Positions 41,512-51,108 of a stretch of 64,000 nt of DNA are shown here, one piece after another. Every line of letters begins with the position of its first letter. Position 1 is the stretch's first letter. The stretch comes from Pseudomonas sp. CC120222-01a (lineage in GTDB: Bacteria; Pseudomonadota; Gammaproteobacteria; Pseudomonadales; Pseudomonadaceae). Both the position numbers and the translations under genes were made by a program. The notes under the pieces are model-generated. The model saw only the letters and a program-made list of their open reading frames with translations, was not told where the DNA came from and did no database searches. The stretch covers positions 106,339-170,338 of the forward strand of contig NZ_QEQQ01000014.1 in the NCBI RefSeq assembly GCF_003097235.1. The letters run 5' to 3'.

Positions 41512-42117
41512 TCAGATCAGGCCTTCGGCTTGCAGGGTTTTCTGCACGGCCGGGCGGCTGGCGACGCGTTTCTGGAAGGCCGCCACGGTCGGCCAGGGTG
41601 AAAGGTCAATGCCCAGCATGGGCGCCCAGTTGACGATGGTAAACAGGTAGGCATCGGCCACGCTGAAGTGCTTGCCGGTCAGGAAGTCGTTGCCTTGCAA
41701 GGCCTTGTCCACGAAGCCCAGGCGTTTGCCGAAGGTCTCGATGGTCTTGCTCTTGGCTTCTGCGCTGATGCCTGGGTTGAACAAGGCGGCGAGGGTCTTG
41801 TGCACCTCGGTGCCAATGAAATTCAGCCATTCCTGTACCCGCGCGCGCTCCAGCGAGCCTGCAGGGGGCAGCAGATTGGCCTGGGGTTTCTGGTCGGCGA
41901 GGTATTGGACGATGGCCGGGCCCTCGGTGAGGACGTGGCCGTTGTCCAGTTGCAGAGCGGGAACATAGCCCTTGCTGTTGATCGTGTAGAAATCCGTGCC
42001 GTTGGCTGTCGTGTGGGACTTGAGGTCGACTTTTTCGGCAGTATAGGGCAGGCCCAGTTCGTTGAGCACGATATGCGGCGAGAGTGAACAGGCACCTGGC
42101 GAATAAAAGAGCTTCAT
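41512..42117 (-). CDS. gstA: GstA, beta-class glutathione S-transferase
   Basis: A 201-residue glutathione transferase identical in length to E. coli GstA. MKLFYSPGACSLSPHIVLNE has C10, and H106 lies in WLNFIGTEVHKTL; both are the active-site residues of the beta class. TEGPAIVQYLAD (64-75) is the glutathione-binding segment. Starts further upstream (to 42171) are not supported. The gene is monocistronic with a hairpin downstream. Confidence 0.9.
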   Translation of the reverse strand: MKLFYSPGACSLSPHIVLNELGLPYTAEKVDLKSHTTANGTDFYTINSKGYVPALQLDNGHVLTEGPAIVQYLADQKPQANLLPPAGSLERARVQEWLNFIGTEVHKTLAALFNPGISAEAKSKTIETFGKRLGFVDKALQGNDFLTGKHFSVADAYLFTIVNWAPMLGIDLSPWPTVAAFQKRVASRPAVQKTLQAEGLI

Positions 42118-42197
42118 TTCTGTCTCCCATTTGCGTAGGTCAGCCGTGCGAAGGCTGGCGAGGTGAGGCACTGTGCAGCGCCCTGTTTATAACACCA

Positions 42198-42272
42198 AAA
42201 GGCGCTTGCCCGCGAAGCCGACACCATGAAGGATGGCACCGGCTACGCGGAGCCTGGGCCCCGCCGCGAACA
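42198..42272. repeat. Degenerate REP-like element
   Basis: GCTTGCCCGCGAAGCCGACA and GGATGGCACCGGCTACGCGG keep pieces of the P. putida REP sequence but no clean partner arm. It lies between divergent gstA and the end of the MFS gene. Confidence 0.45.
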
Positions 42273-42282
42273 ATCATCTCCC

Positions 42283-43509
42283 TCAGCCAGCCTGTGCCGC
42301 CAGGCTGTTACTGACATTACGCCCCAGCACCAGCACCGTGACAAAGCCGCAGCCCACCAGCGCCGTGGCCAGGCTCAACAGCACCGAGCTGCCCATCTGG
42401 TCGACGATGCGCCCACCGAAGAACGAACCCAGGGCGATGATCACCTGGAACATGGCCACGAACAGCGGCATGCCGCGCTCGACATCCTTGGGTGCCACGA
42501 CAAACATCCAGATGCTGGAGCAGGCCGGGAACGCGCCGAAGGCGAAGCCCCAGAGTGCAATCAGCATCGCCGCGCCGGTCAGGCCGGTGGCGAAGTAGGG
42601 GAACAGCGCGGTGCTGACGCCAATCATCACCGCCACCAGCATCAGCGTGTGGCGCACGCTCTGGTTGGCAGCGTAGCCGGCGAACAGGTTGCCGATCACC
42701 CCGGCCACGCCGTAGAGCAGCAGCAGGGAGCCGATGGTCGAGCCATCGAAGCCGGAGCTTTGCTTGAAGAATGGCGCGACGTAGGTGTACGCGGCAAAGT
42801 GCGCCAGGCCAATCAGCAGCACGGCAATCAAGCCAACCCGGGCTTGCGGGTTGATGAACAGCGCCGGCAGGTCACTGACGCGAATGGCCTTGTCCGGGTT
42901 GAGTCGCGGCAGCAAGAACAGCTGCGCCAGCAGCACCGGCACGCCGACCAGTGCGGTGGCCAGGAAGGTCATGCGCCAGCCCATCAGGCCGCTCAGCCAG
43001 GTGCCTACGGGCACGCCCAGTACGGTCGCCAGGGTCACCCCGGCCATGATGATCGAGGTTGCTCGCGCCACACTCACGCCCTTGGGCGCCAGGCGGCCGC
43101 TGAGGGCAATGGCGGTGGCCCAGAAACCACCGATGCTGATGCCCAGCAGGACACGACCGAACAGCAGCAGGCTGAAGTCGCTGGCATAGGCCACCACCGC
43201 GTTGGCGATGATCATGATCAGCGTCAGGCCGATCAGCAGGTAGCGCCGGTCCAGGGCGCCAATGCCCACCGACAGCAGCGGCGCGGCGAGGGCCGCCATG
43301 ATGCCGGGCAGGGTCACCATCAACCCGGCGTGGCCGGCGCTGATGCCCAGGTCGCTGGCCACATCGTTGAGCACGCCCACCGGCAGAAACTCGCTGGTGA
43401 CCAGGGCGAAGGCGCCTACGGCGACCGAGAGAATCGCCAGCCACTGCTGCCTGACGCTTTGTTGATCATGTTCGGGACGGCCGTGAGAGGCCTGACTGAC
43501 GCTTGGCAT
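42283..43509 (-). CDS. MFS efflux transporter, DHA1 family
   Basis: A 408-residue, 12-helix drug:H+ antiporter-type carrier (SVAVGAFALVTSEFLPVGVL at about 25-44; RVLLGISIGGFWATAIALSG at about 118-137; PVGTWLSGLMGWRMTFLATA), close in style to NepI/YdhP/AraJ-like exporters. Start at the ATG at 43509 (MPSVSQASHGRPEHD); an open frame continues to 43593 without support. The substrate is unknown. Confidence 0.85.
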   Translation of the reverse strand: MPSVSQASHGRPEHDQQSVRQQWLAILSVAVGAFALVTSEFLPVGVLNDVASDLGISAGHAGLMVTLPGIMAALAAPLLSVGIGALDRRYLLIGLTLIMIIANAVVAYASDFSLLLFGRVLLGISIGGFWATAIALSGRLAPKGVSVARATSIIMAGVTLATVLGVPVGTWLSGLMGWRMTFLATALVGVPVLLAQLFLLPRLNPDKAIRVSDLPALFINPQARVGLIAVLLIGLAHFAAYTYVAPFFKQSSGFDGSTIGSLLLLYGVAGVIGNLFAGYAANQSVRHTLMLVAVMIGVSTALFPYFATGLTGAAMLIALWGFAFGAFPACSSIWMFVVAPKDVERGMPLFVAMFQVIIALGSFFGGRIVDQMGSSVLLSLATALVGCGFVTVLVLGRNVSNSLAAQAG

Positions 43510-43668
43510 GTTCCTGATTCCAAGGTGAGGTCGCCTGTTGCAGGCGAAGGGGGAGGGAAAATTGAAGGCGATTATAAAGGCCGGTTTCGCCAACCTGGCA
43601 GGCGAGCCGCTCGATAGTATTCATCAACGTGATCGATGGGACGCGCCGGCCAGAGCGCCGCGCCGGTT

Positions 43669-43705
43669 TGTATCACAGCGTATCCAGGGGTGATACAGAT
43701 ACGCT
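43669..43705. other. Interleaved GTATC/GATAC inverted repeats
   Basis: TGTATCA (43669-43675) pairs with TGATACA (43691-43697), and AGCGTATC (43677-43684) pairs with GATACGCT (43698-43705), in an a-b-a'-b' order. This could be an RNA pseudoknot or a set of half-sites for a DNA-binding protein. It lies in the 326-bp gap between the MFS gene and the ABC exporter stop; nothing else is seen there apart from a GCAACT/AGTTGC repeat at about 43737-43757. Confidence 0.5.
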
Positions 43706-43835
43706 TTGAGTTGATCCGCCAGGGATCGTGACACAAGCAACTTTTTTGCTCAGTTGCTTAAAGCTGGTGCGGCTCCCACAAGGATTGCACCCGCTTTCAG
43801 ATACGGAGCAAGACAGTTCCCTTGAGAGCCATTGA

Positions 43836-45689
43836 CTACTCCAGCGCCTCGGCCACCCCCTGATCCTCCCCCAGAAACCCACCGCTCTGGTGTTGCCACA
43901 GCCGCGCATAGGTACCGTTCTTCGCCAGCAACTCACTGTGGGTACCTTGCTCGACGATGCGCCCTTCATCCATGACGATCAGCCGGTCCATGGCGGCGAT
44001 GGTGGACAGTCGGTGGGCGATGGCGATCACGGTCTTGCCCTGCATCATCTCGTCGAGGCTTTCCTGGATGGCGACTTCGACTTCCGAGTCCAGGGCACTG
44101 GTGGCTTCGTCCAGCAGCAGGATCGGGGCGTTCTTCAGCATCACCCGGGCGATGGCGATGCGTTGCCGCTGGCCGCCGGAGAGCTTGATGCCGCGCTCGC
44201 CGACCAGGGTGTCGTAACCGCTGTGGCCGTCGCGGTCGCTGAGCTGGCGGATAAAACCGTCGGCCTGGGCGTTGGCGGCGGCACGCTGGATTTGCGCTTC
44301 GCTCGCCTCGGGGCGGCCGTAGGCGATGTTGTCGCGGATCGAGCGGTGCAGCAGCGAGGTGTCCTGGGTGACCATGCCGATGGCGCTGCGCAGGCTGTCC
44401 TGGGTGACGCGGGCGATGTTCTGCCCGTCGATGCGGATCTCGCCACTGTCCACGTCATAGAAGCGCAGCAGCAGGTTGATCAGGGTCGACTTGCCCGCGC
44501 CGGAGCGGCCCACCAGGCCGACCTTTTCGCCAGCGCGGATGTCCAGGCTCAGGCCATCGAGCACCTGGCGTTCGCCGTTGTAGTTGAAGCGCACGTTGTC
44601 GAAGGTCACCGCGCCGCCACGGGTTTCCAGCGCGCCGGCATTCGGCACGTCCTGCACCTTGGGCCCGCGGGTGAGGGTGGCCATGCCATCCTGCACGGTG
44701 CCGATGTTCTCGAACAGCGAGGTCATCTGCCACATGATCCAGTGCGACATGCCGTTGATGCGCAGGGCCATGGCCGTGATCGCGGCCACCGCACCGGTGC
44801 CGACCTGGCCCTGGTGCCACAGCCACAGGGCGTAGCCGCCGGCACCGAAGATCAGCCCGACCACCAGCGTCTGGTTGACGATCTCGAACTGGCTGACCAG
44901 GCGCATCTGGCGAAAGCCGGTCTGCTTGAAGTCTTCCATTGCCGCCCGGGCGAAGTGCGCCTCGCGCTTGGAGTGGGAAAACAGCTTCACGGTGGTGATG
45001 TTGGTGTAGGCGTCGGACACCCGCCCGGTCATCGACGAACGCGCATGGGCCTGTTCCTGGCCGACTTTGCCCAGGCGCGGCACGAAATACAGCATGGCCA
45101 GGCCGAACAGCAGCAGCCAGGCAATGAATGGCAGCATCAGCTTGGCGGCGAAGCCACCGGCCAGGGCGATGATGGCGATGAAGTACACACCGATGCCCGG
45201 GACGATCTCGATCACCGTGAACAGCACTTCCCGCACCGCCAACGCGGTCTGCATCACCTTGGTGGTGACCCGGCCGGAAAACTCGTCGGAGAAGAACGAC
45301 AGGCTCTGGCGCAGCATCAGCCGGTGGAAGTCCCAGCGCAGGCGCAGCGGCAGGTTGATCGCCAGCACCTGGTGCTGCATCAGCGTGCGCAGGGCCACCA
45401 GCACGATGCTGGCGATCAGCAGCAGGCCGACGCCCCACAGCACGCGGCTTTCTTCCGGGCTGACGCCACCGCCGGCCTGCCAGTTGGAGAGCAGGTCTAC
45501 CACTTGGCCGAGGAAGGAAAACAGCCAGGCCTCGTAGATCGATACGCCGGCACTGAACAGCGCCAGCGCCAGGATATAGCCACGCGCGCCGCGGGTGCAG
45601 GCCCACAGGAAGCGCAGCAGGCCGACCGGGGGTGGTGGCACCTCGTCGGGTGGGAAGGGGTCGAGCCAGCGTTCAAAGGCACGGAACAT
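43836..45689 (-). CDS. ABC exporter, fused permease and ATPase (MsbA-like)
   Basis: A 617-residue half-transporter. Six membrane helices occupy about 40-340 after a proline-rich cytoplasmic start (MFRAFERWLDPFPPDEVPPP). The ATPase domain has Walker A GRSGAGKST, Q-loop, signature LSGGQ, Walker B ILLLDEATSALD and the H-loop IAHRLST. It would work as a homodimer exporting a lipid or drug. The true start is the ATG at 45689; the frame upstream to 45797 has no ribosome site. It is divergent from kup. Confidence 0.9.
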   Translation of the reverse strand: MFRAFERWLDPFPPDEVPPPPVGLLRFLWACTRGARGYILALALFSAGVSIYEAWLFSFLGQVVDLLSNWQAGGGVSPEESRVLWGVGLLLIASIVLVALRTLMQHQVLAINLPLRLRWDFHRLMLRQSLSFFSDEFSGRVTTKVMQTALAVREVLFTVIEIVPGIGVYFIAIIALAGGFAAKLMLPFIAWLLLFGLAMLYFVPRLGKVGQEQAHARSSMTGRVSDAYTNITTVKLFSHSKREAHFARAAMEDFKQTGFRQMRLVSQFEIVNQTLVVGLIFGAGGYALWLWHQGQVGTGAVAAITAMALRINGMSHWIMWQMTSLFENIGTVQDGMATLTRGPKVQDVPNAGALETRGGAVTFDNVRFNYNGERQVLDGLSLDIRAGEKVGLVGRSGAGKSTLINLLLRFYDVDSGEIRIDGQNIARVTQDSLRSAIGMVTQDTSLLHRSIRDNIAYGRPEASEAQIQRAAANAQADGFIRQLSDRDGHSGYDTLVGERGIKLSGGQRQRIAIARVMLKNAPILLLDEATSALDSEVEVAIQESLDEMMQGKTVIAIAHRLSTIAAMDRLIVMDEGRIVEQGTHSELLAKNGTYARLWQHQSGGFLGEDQGVAEALE

Positions 45690-45912
45690 GAGGGTCTCCG
45701 GGGGTACTCGGTAGCAATAACCATACAGCACTGGGGCCACCAAGTGCCTGTCGAGCGTTTTGCAGCGCCTGTGAGGCGAACACCCCCAAAACCCCATGCC
45801 CCTGATTTTTTACGCTCTTTTTACGACTGAACCGTCGGCCTGCAAGGATACTGACCGCGCGATGCTCATGGATGGCATGCATTTCCAAACGCCACTCCAG
45901 AGAACCCCTTTC

Positions 45913-47814
45913 GTGAGCCAGTCCGCCGTCGCAGCAAACCCACCTCATTCCAGCAAGCCCGCTGCCATCGGCATGCTCGTCGCCGCCGTCGGCGTGGTCT
46001 ATGGCGACATCGGCACCAGCCCGCTGTACACCCTCAAAGAAGTCTTCGCCGGGCACTACGGCGTGCAGGCCAACACCGCCGGGGTGCTTGGCGTGCTGTC
46101 GCTGGTGTTCTGGTCATTGCTGTGGGTGGTGTCGCTCAAGTACGTGCTGTTCATCCTGCGCGCCGACAACCAGGGCGAGGGCGGCATCATGGCCCTGACC
46201 GCGCTGGCGCACCGCGCGGCGGCGCCCTACAAGCGCCTGAGCAGGGTACTGGTTCTGCTGGGGTTGTTCGGCGCGGCGCTGTTCTACGGCGACAGCATGA
46301 TCACCCCGGCGGTCTCGGTGTTGTCGGCGGTGGAGGGGCTGCAACTGGCCTTCGACGGCATCGAGCATTGGGTCGTGCCGCTCGCGGTGCTGCTGCTGGT
46401 GGCGCTGTTCCTGATCCAGAAGCATGGCACCGCGCGCATCGGCATTCTGTTCGGGCCGATCATGGTGCTGTGGTTCGTGGTGATCGGTGCGCTGGGCGTG
46501 CATGGCATCGTGCAGCGCCCGGAGGTGCTGCAGGCGCTCAACCCGGCCTGGGCGGTGAAGTTCTTCATCTACCACCCCGGCATGGGCGTGGCCATTCTCG
46601 GCGCCGTGGTGCTGGCACTGACCGGCGCCGAAGCGCTGTACGCCGACATGGGCCATTTTGGCCGCAAGCCGATTGCCCGCGCCTGGTTCCTGCTGGTGCT
46701 GCCAGGGCTGGTGCTGAACTACTTCGGCCAGGGTGCGTTGATCCTCGGCAACCCGGAAGCGGTACGCAACCCGTTCTACCTGCTGGCGCCGGACTGGGCC
46801 CTGCTGCCCATGGTCGCGCTGGCCACGCTGGCGACCATCATTGCCTCCCAGGCGGTGATTTCCGGTGCATTCTCGCTGACGCGCCAGGCCATCCAGCTGG
46901 GCTATGTGCCGCGCATGTTCATCCAGCACACCTCCAGCGAAGAGCAGGGGCAGATCTACGTCGGCATGGTCAACTGGGCGCTGATGGTCGGCGTGGTGCT
47001 GCTGGTCATCGGCTTCGAGTCGTCCGGGGCACTGGCGGCGGCCTACGGCGTGGCGGTAACCGGCACCATGCTGATCACCACGCTGCTGGCTTCGGCGGTG
47101 GTGCTGTTGTTGTGGAAGGCACCGCGCTGGCTGGCGCTGCCGATGCTGCTGGCGTTGCTGCTGGTGGACAGCCTGTACTTTGCCGCCAACGCGCCGAAGA
47201 TCTTCCAGGGCGGTGCCTTTCCGGTGATTGCCGGGGTGGCGCTGTTCGTGCTGATGACCACCTGGAAGCGCGGGCGCACGATCATCGTCGAACGGCTGGA
47301 CGAAAGCGCGTTGCCGCTGGAACTGTTCATCGCCAGCCTGCAGGCGCAACAGCCGTACCGGGTGAATGGCACGGCTGTGTTCTTGTCTGCGCGGCCTGAA
47401 ACCGTGCCCCACGCGCTGCTGCACAACCTGCTGCACAACCAGGTGCTGCATGAGCAGGTGGTGCTGCTGACCGTGGTGTTCGAAGACGAGCCGCGGGTCA
47501 GTGCCAGCAAACGCTTTGAAGTCGAGGCCTTCGGCGACGGCTTCTACCGGGTGAGCCTGCACTTCGGCTTCATGGAAGAGCCCAACGTGCCACTGGCCTT
47601 GAGCCGTTGCCCTTGCGCGGACCTGGAGTTCGGCCCGATGCGTACCACCTACTTCCTCAGCCGCGAGACGGTCATCGCCGGCAAGCAGAAGGGCATGGCG
47701 CGCTGGCGTGAGCACCTGTTCGCCTTCCTGCTGAAGAACGCCAACAGCAACCTCAAGTACTTCCAGTTGCCGCTGAACCGGGTGATCGAATTGGGCACCC
47801 AAGTCGAGATGTAA
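45913..47814 (+). CDS. kup: Kup, low-affinity potassium uptake protein
   Basis: A 633-residue KUP/HAK/KT potassium transporter with 12 membrane helices (GMLVAAVGVVYGDIGTSPLY at about 20-39; TGAEALYADMGHFG; GMVNWALMVGVVLLV) and a hydrophilic C-terminal tail. It acts as a K+:H+ symporter in the inner membrane. The GTG start at 45913 (MSQSAV...) follows the family N-terminus; ATGs at 45862 and 45877 are possible, with AAGGA at 45845. The gene is divergent from the ABC exporter and convergent with the oxygenase. Confidence 0.93.
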   Translation: MSQSAVAANPPHSSKPAAIGMLVAAVGVVYGDIGTSPLYTLKEVFAGHYGVQANTAGVLGVLSLVFWSLLWVVSLKYVLFILRADNQGEGGIMALTALAHRAAAPYKRLSRVLVLLGLFGAALFYGDSMITPAVSVLSAVEGLQLAFDGIEHWVVPLAVLLLVALFLIQKHGTARIGILFGPIMVLWFVVIGALGVHGIVQRPEVLQALNPAWAVKFFIYHPGMGVAILGAVVLALTGAEALYADMGHFGRKPIARAWFLLVLPGLVLNYFGQGALILGNPEAVRNPFYLLAPDWALLPMVALATLATIIASQAVISGAFSLTRQAIQLGYVPRMFIQHTSSEEQGQIYVGMVNWALMVGVVLLVIGFESSGALAAAYGVAVTGTMLITTLLASAVVLLLWKAPRWLALPMLLALLLVDSLYFAANAPKIFQGGAFPVIAGVALFVLMTTWKRGRTIIVERLDESALPLELFIASLQAQQPYRVNGTAVFLSARPETVPHALLHNLLHNQVLHEQVVLLTVVFEDEPRVSASKRFEVEAFGDGFYRVSLHFGFMEEPNVPLALSRCPCADLEFGPMRTTYFLSRETVIAGKQKGMARWREHLFAFLLKNANSNLKYFQLPLNRVIELGTQVEM

Positions 47815-47817
47815 GTT

Positions 47818-47841
47818 GCCGTTGCAGTGAGGCGCAACGGC
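47818..47841. terminator. Hairpin between convergent kup and oxygenase genes
   Basis: GCCGTTGC / GCAACGGC, 8-bp perfect stem with an 8-base loop, 3 bp after the kup stop and followed by CCCCTTGTTC. A weak terminator at best. Confidence 0.4.
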
Positions 47842-47850
47842 CCCTTGTTC

Positions 47851-48813
47851 TCACACCACCGCTTCGCGGCGATAGGCATAGGTCTCGGCAAAGCGTGACA
47901 GCATGTAGGCGCTGCACGACACCGCCGGGTACCTGGCCGGGTTTTCCGCGCTGGAGCAGTTGGGCAGGCAGCTGATCTCGGTGTCCGGGTGCGGTTCGGC
48001 AAAGAACGGCATCGAGTAGCGGTCCACACCCAGCGGGCTGATCACCCGGTGCGGTGTGGACGTGTAGCGGTCGTTGCTCCAGCGCGCCATCATGTCGCCG
48101 ATGTTGACCACATAGGTGCCTTCGATGGGCGGCGCGTCGATCCATTCGCCGTTCACGTTCTGCACCTGCAAGCCGCCGGCAGCATCCTGGTACAGCAAGG
48201 TCACGCAGCCGTAGTCGGTGTGCGCGCCAGCGCCTTGCTGGTCGGCGCTGCTGGCGGCCTGGCGGGGCGGGTAGTGGATCATGCGGAACACGCTGATGGG
48301 GTCGGCGAAGCGCTGGTCGAAAAAGTCCTCTTCGATGCCCAATGCCTCGGCCATGGCCCGCAGCAGGGTCAGGGACAGCGCGTGCATGTCCTGGTAGTGC
48401 TGTTGCAGCAGCGCTTCCCAGCCGGCAATGGCAGGGTGGCGGTTGGGGCCGCGCAGGGGTTTGCCTGCCAGCACATCAGGGTGGTCGGCGCTCATGTGCA
48501 AACCCATGTCGAAGGTTTCCTTGAGGTCACTCGGCCGGCTCGGGTCGAGCTGCTCGGTGGCGATGGCACCGTAGCCACGGTGGTGGGCGCTGCGGGTGAT
48601 ATCGATGCGCAGCTTTTCCTCGGCCGGGCGGGCGAAGAAGTCTTCGGCGGCGGCTTTCAGTTCAGCGATGCGTGCCGCCGGGATCGGGTGCCCCTTGATG
48701 TAGTAGAAGCCCCATTGCCGGCAGGCGGCGTCGATCTGCCGGGCCACCGCCTGGCGGGCGGCGGGGTCGTGCTGGTACAGCGGGGCGATGTCGATGATGG
48801 GCAGTGTGTTCAT
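47851..48813 (-). CDS. 2-oxoglutarate/Fe(II) oxygenase, isopenicillin N synthase family
   Basis: A 320-residue oxygenase. The iron triad is H198-x-D200 (GAHTDYG) and H255 (TPHRVI); R265-x-S267 (DRYSMPFF) binds 2-oxoglutarate. The N-terminal DIOX_N part (PIIDIAPLYQ, WGFYYIKGHPI) is present. The start MNTLPIIDIA at 48813 is preceded by a purine-rich site; longer frames run into REP sequence. It follows the BMP-type nucleoside importer on the same strand, across a REP pair, so it may act in purine or nucleoside breakdown. That link is inferred from position. Confidence 0.87.
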   Translation of the reverse strand: MNTLPIIDIAPLYQHDPAARQAVARQIDAACRQWGFYYIKGHPIPAARIAELKAAAEDFFARPAEEKLRIDITRSAHHRGYGAIATEQLDPSRPSDLKETFDMGLHMSADHPDVLAGKPLRGPNRHPAIAGWEALLQQHYQDMHALSLTLLRAMAEALGIEEDFFDQRFADPISVFRMIHYPPRQAASSADQQGAGAHTDYGCVTLLYQDAAGGLQVQNVNGEWIDAPPIEGTYVVNIGDMMARWSNDRYTSTPHRVISPLGVDRYSMPFFAEPHPDTEISCLPNCSSAENPARYPAVSCSAYMLSRFAETYAYRREAVV

Positions 48814-48847
48814 CAGGGCTCCGGAAAAGTGGGTTGCAGACGGCTCT

Positions 48848-48964
48848 TGTGGGAGCGGCCTTGTGTCGCGAAAGGGCTGCGAAGCAGCCCCAGCAATCTG
48901 TGCATTTGTGCTGATTCTCTGGGGCCGCGAAGCGGCCCTTTCGCGACACAAGGCCGCTCCCACA
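48848..48964. repeat. REP pair between the oxygenase and the BMP operon
   Basis: Arms at 48848-48893 and 48919-48964, inverted and nearly identical over about 30 bp (GTGGGAGCGGCCTTGTGTCG), with GC hairpins inside each arm. Confidence 0.88.
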
Positions 48965-48988
48965 GGGACCGCGTTCAGCCAATAGAGG

Positions 48989-50071
48989 TTACTTGGGCAG
49001 TTGTGCAGTGATGCCCTTGACGTAGTAGTTCATGCCTGCCAGTTCGGCATTGCTGGCCACGGCGCCCTCAGCAATCTTCAGCGCACCGCTCTGGTCGAGA
49101 ATCGGCCCGGTGAACGGGTGGAACGAGCCGTCCTTGATGCTGGCGATGATCTGCTCGGCGCCGCTTTTCACGTCAGCCGGTACCAGGTCGCTGATCGGCA
49201 GCTGGACAGTGCCGTCGGCCAGGCCACCCCAGTAGTCCTGCGGCTTCCAGTTGCCGTCCATGACCGCCTGGGTGCTCTTGATGTAATGCGGGCCCCAGTT
49301 GTTGACGATCGAGGTCAGCACCGCCTTGGGCCCGAAGTGGGCCATGTCCGAGGCGTAGCCCACTGCGTAGATGCCACGGCGCTCGGCGGTCTGGATCGGC
49401 GCCGGGCTGTCGGTGTGCTGGAACAGCACGTCGACGCCCTGGTCGATCAGGGCGTTGGCCGCATCGGCTTCCTTGCCCGGGTCGAACCAGGAGTTGACCC
49501 ACACCACCTTGATCTCGGTGCCGGGGTTGTACTTGTCCAGCGCCAGCTGGATGGCGTTGATGTCACGCAGCACCTCCGGGATCGGGAAGGAAGCGACATA
49601 GCCAATCTTCTTGCTCTTGGTCATCTTCGCGGCGAGGTAACCGCCGACGTAGCGGCCTTCATAGGAGGTTGCCAGGTAGGTGCCGAGGTTCTTGTCCTGC
49701 TTGTAGCCGGTGGCGTGCTCGAAGGTGACCTTGGGGAACTGCCTGGCGACCTTGGCGGTAGGGTTCATGTAGCCGAACGAAGTGGCGAACACCAAGTCGT
49801 AGCCACCCTTGGCCATGTTGCGGATGACCCGCTCGGCGTCGGCGCCTTCCGGCACATTCTCGACGAAGCTGGTATCGACCTTGTCGCCAAACTGCTTGAT
49901 CAGCGCCTGGCGGCCTTGCTCGTGCTGGTAGGTCCAGCCGTGGTCGCCGATCGGGCCGATGTAGACGAAGCCGACTTTCAGCGGGTCGGCGGCGGAGGCC
50001 GACAATACCGTGCTCAGGCCGATCGCGGCGGCCAGGGTGCGCAGCAGCTTGTTGCTTTTCTTCTGATGCAT
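48989..50071 (-). CDS. BMP-family substrate-binding protein of a nucleoside ABC importer
   Basis: A 360-residue periplasmic protein with signal peptide (MHQKKSNKLLRTLAAAIGLS..., cut after SASA). LKVGFVYIGPIGDHGWTYQH (about 32-51) and YDLVFATSFGYM are BMP/PnrA signatures; this family binds purine nucleosides. There is no lipobox, so it is soluble rather than a lipoprotein. It is the last gene of the ATPase-permease-permease-binding protein operon (53763 to 48989). Confidence 0.9.
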   Translation of the reverse strand: MHQKKSNKLLRTLAAAIGLSTVLSASAADPLKVGFVYIGPIGDHGWTYQHEQGRQALIKQFGDKVDTSFVENVPEGADAERVIRNMAKGGYDLVFATSFGYMNPTAKVARQFPKVTFEHATGYKQDKNLGTYLATSYEGRYVGGYLAAKMTKSKKIGYVASFPIPEVLRDINAIQLALDKYNPGTEIKVVWVNSWFDPGKEADAANALIDQGVDVLFQHTDSPAPIQTAERRGIYAVGYASDMAHFGPKAVLTSIVNNWGPHYIKSTQAVMDGNWKPQDYWGGLADGTVQLPISDLVPADVKSGAEQIIASIKDGSFHPFTGPILDQSGALKIAEGAVASNAELAGMNYYVKGITAQLPK

Positions 50072-50123
50072 CGAAGGTTCACTCCTGTGGGTCTTGTGTT
50101 GTTTTCTTGTTCGCGGCGGGACG

Positions 50124-51050
50124 TCAGCGTCCCGCTTTCCAGGGCTGGCCAAGCGAAACCGGTGCATACAGCCGGGTCTTGATCGCATCGCGTGAGAGCA
50201 CCACCAGCACCAGGATCGTCGCCACATAGGGCAGCATCGCCAGCAAGTTGGCCGGGAAGCTCACGCCGATGCCCTGGGCCACCAGGTGCAGGATGCTGGC
50301 CAGGCCGAACAGGTAGGCACCGAGCAGTACGCGCTGCACCCGCCAGCTGGCGAACACCACCAGCGCCAGGGCGATCCAGCCGCGGCCGGCGGTCATGTTT
50401 TCTGCCCACATCGGGGTGTAGGCCAGTGACAGATAGGCGCCGGCAAGGCCGGCCATGGCGCCGCCGAACAGCACCGCCAGGGTGCGCACGCGCAGCACCG
50501 GCAGGCCCATGGCGCTGGCGGCGTCGGGGTTTTCGCCGACGGCCTGGAGGATCAGGCCGGTGCGGCTTTTCAGCAGCACCCAGGCGACCAGGGCAAAGAG
50601 GGCGAAGGACAGGTAGACCAGCACATCCTGGTTGAACAGCATGTGGCCGATGATCGGCAGCTCGGCCAGCAGCGGGATCGCCAGCGGTTCGAAGCCGCCC
50701 AGCGGCTTGCCGACCCAGGCGCTGCCGACGAACGCCGACAGGCCGACGCCAAAGATGGTCAGGGCCAGGCCGGTCGCCACCTGATTGGCCTGGCAGCCCA
50801 GGGCGACCACGGCAAACAGCGAGGCCAGCAGCATGCCGGCCAGGCACGCCATCAGCACGCCGAGCCACAGGTTGCCGGTGGCGTAGGCGGCGATGAAGCC
50901 CACCACCGCGCCGAACAGCATCATGCCTTCCTGGCCGAGGTTGAGTACGCCACTCTTCTCGCACACCAGTTCGCCCAGGGCTACCAGCAGCAGCGGGGTA
51001 CCGCAACGCACCATGGCGTAGAGGATGTTGCCAAGCAGATCGAGATCCAT
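50124..51050 (-). CDS. ABC transporter permease (BMP-type, second permease)
   Basis: A 308-residue inner-membrane permease of the RbsC/BPD2 type with about eight to nine helices (opening MDLDLLGNILYAMVRCGTPL; EKSGVLNLGQEGMMLFGAVV at about 32-51; the EAA-like GENPDAASAMGLPV loop). It pairs with the permease at 51109-52209. Start at the ATG at 51050; the frame to 51089 is not needed. The operon context makes it a nucleoside/purine importer subunit. Confidence 0.9.
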   Translation of the reverse strand: MDLDLLGNILYAMVRCGTPLLLVALGELVCEKSGVLNLGQEGMMLFGAVVGFIAAYATGNLWLGVLMACLAGMLLASLFAVVALGCQANQVATGLALTIFGVGLSAFVGSAWVGKPLGGFEPLAIPLLAELPIIGHMLFNQDVLVYLSFALFALVAWVLLKSRTGLILQAVGENPDAASAMGLPVLRVRTLAVLFGGAMAGLAGAYLSLAYTPMWAENMTAGRGWIALALVVFASWRVQRVLLGAYLFGLASILHLVAQGIGVSFPANLLAMLPYVATILVLVVLSRDAIKTRLYAPVSLGQPWKAGR

Positions 51051-51108
51051 AGTCGAAGCCTCAGCCTGCGCGCCCAAGGCGGCAGGCACTTGAAAGGTTC
51101 AGGAGAGG

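Noticed and set aside
43890..45830. 646-codon plus-strand frame opposite the ABC exporter
   Set aside because: Low-complexity His/Gln/Ala-rich translation typical of GC shadows; the minus strand carries Walker and LSGGQ motifs.
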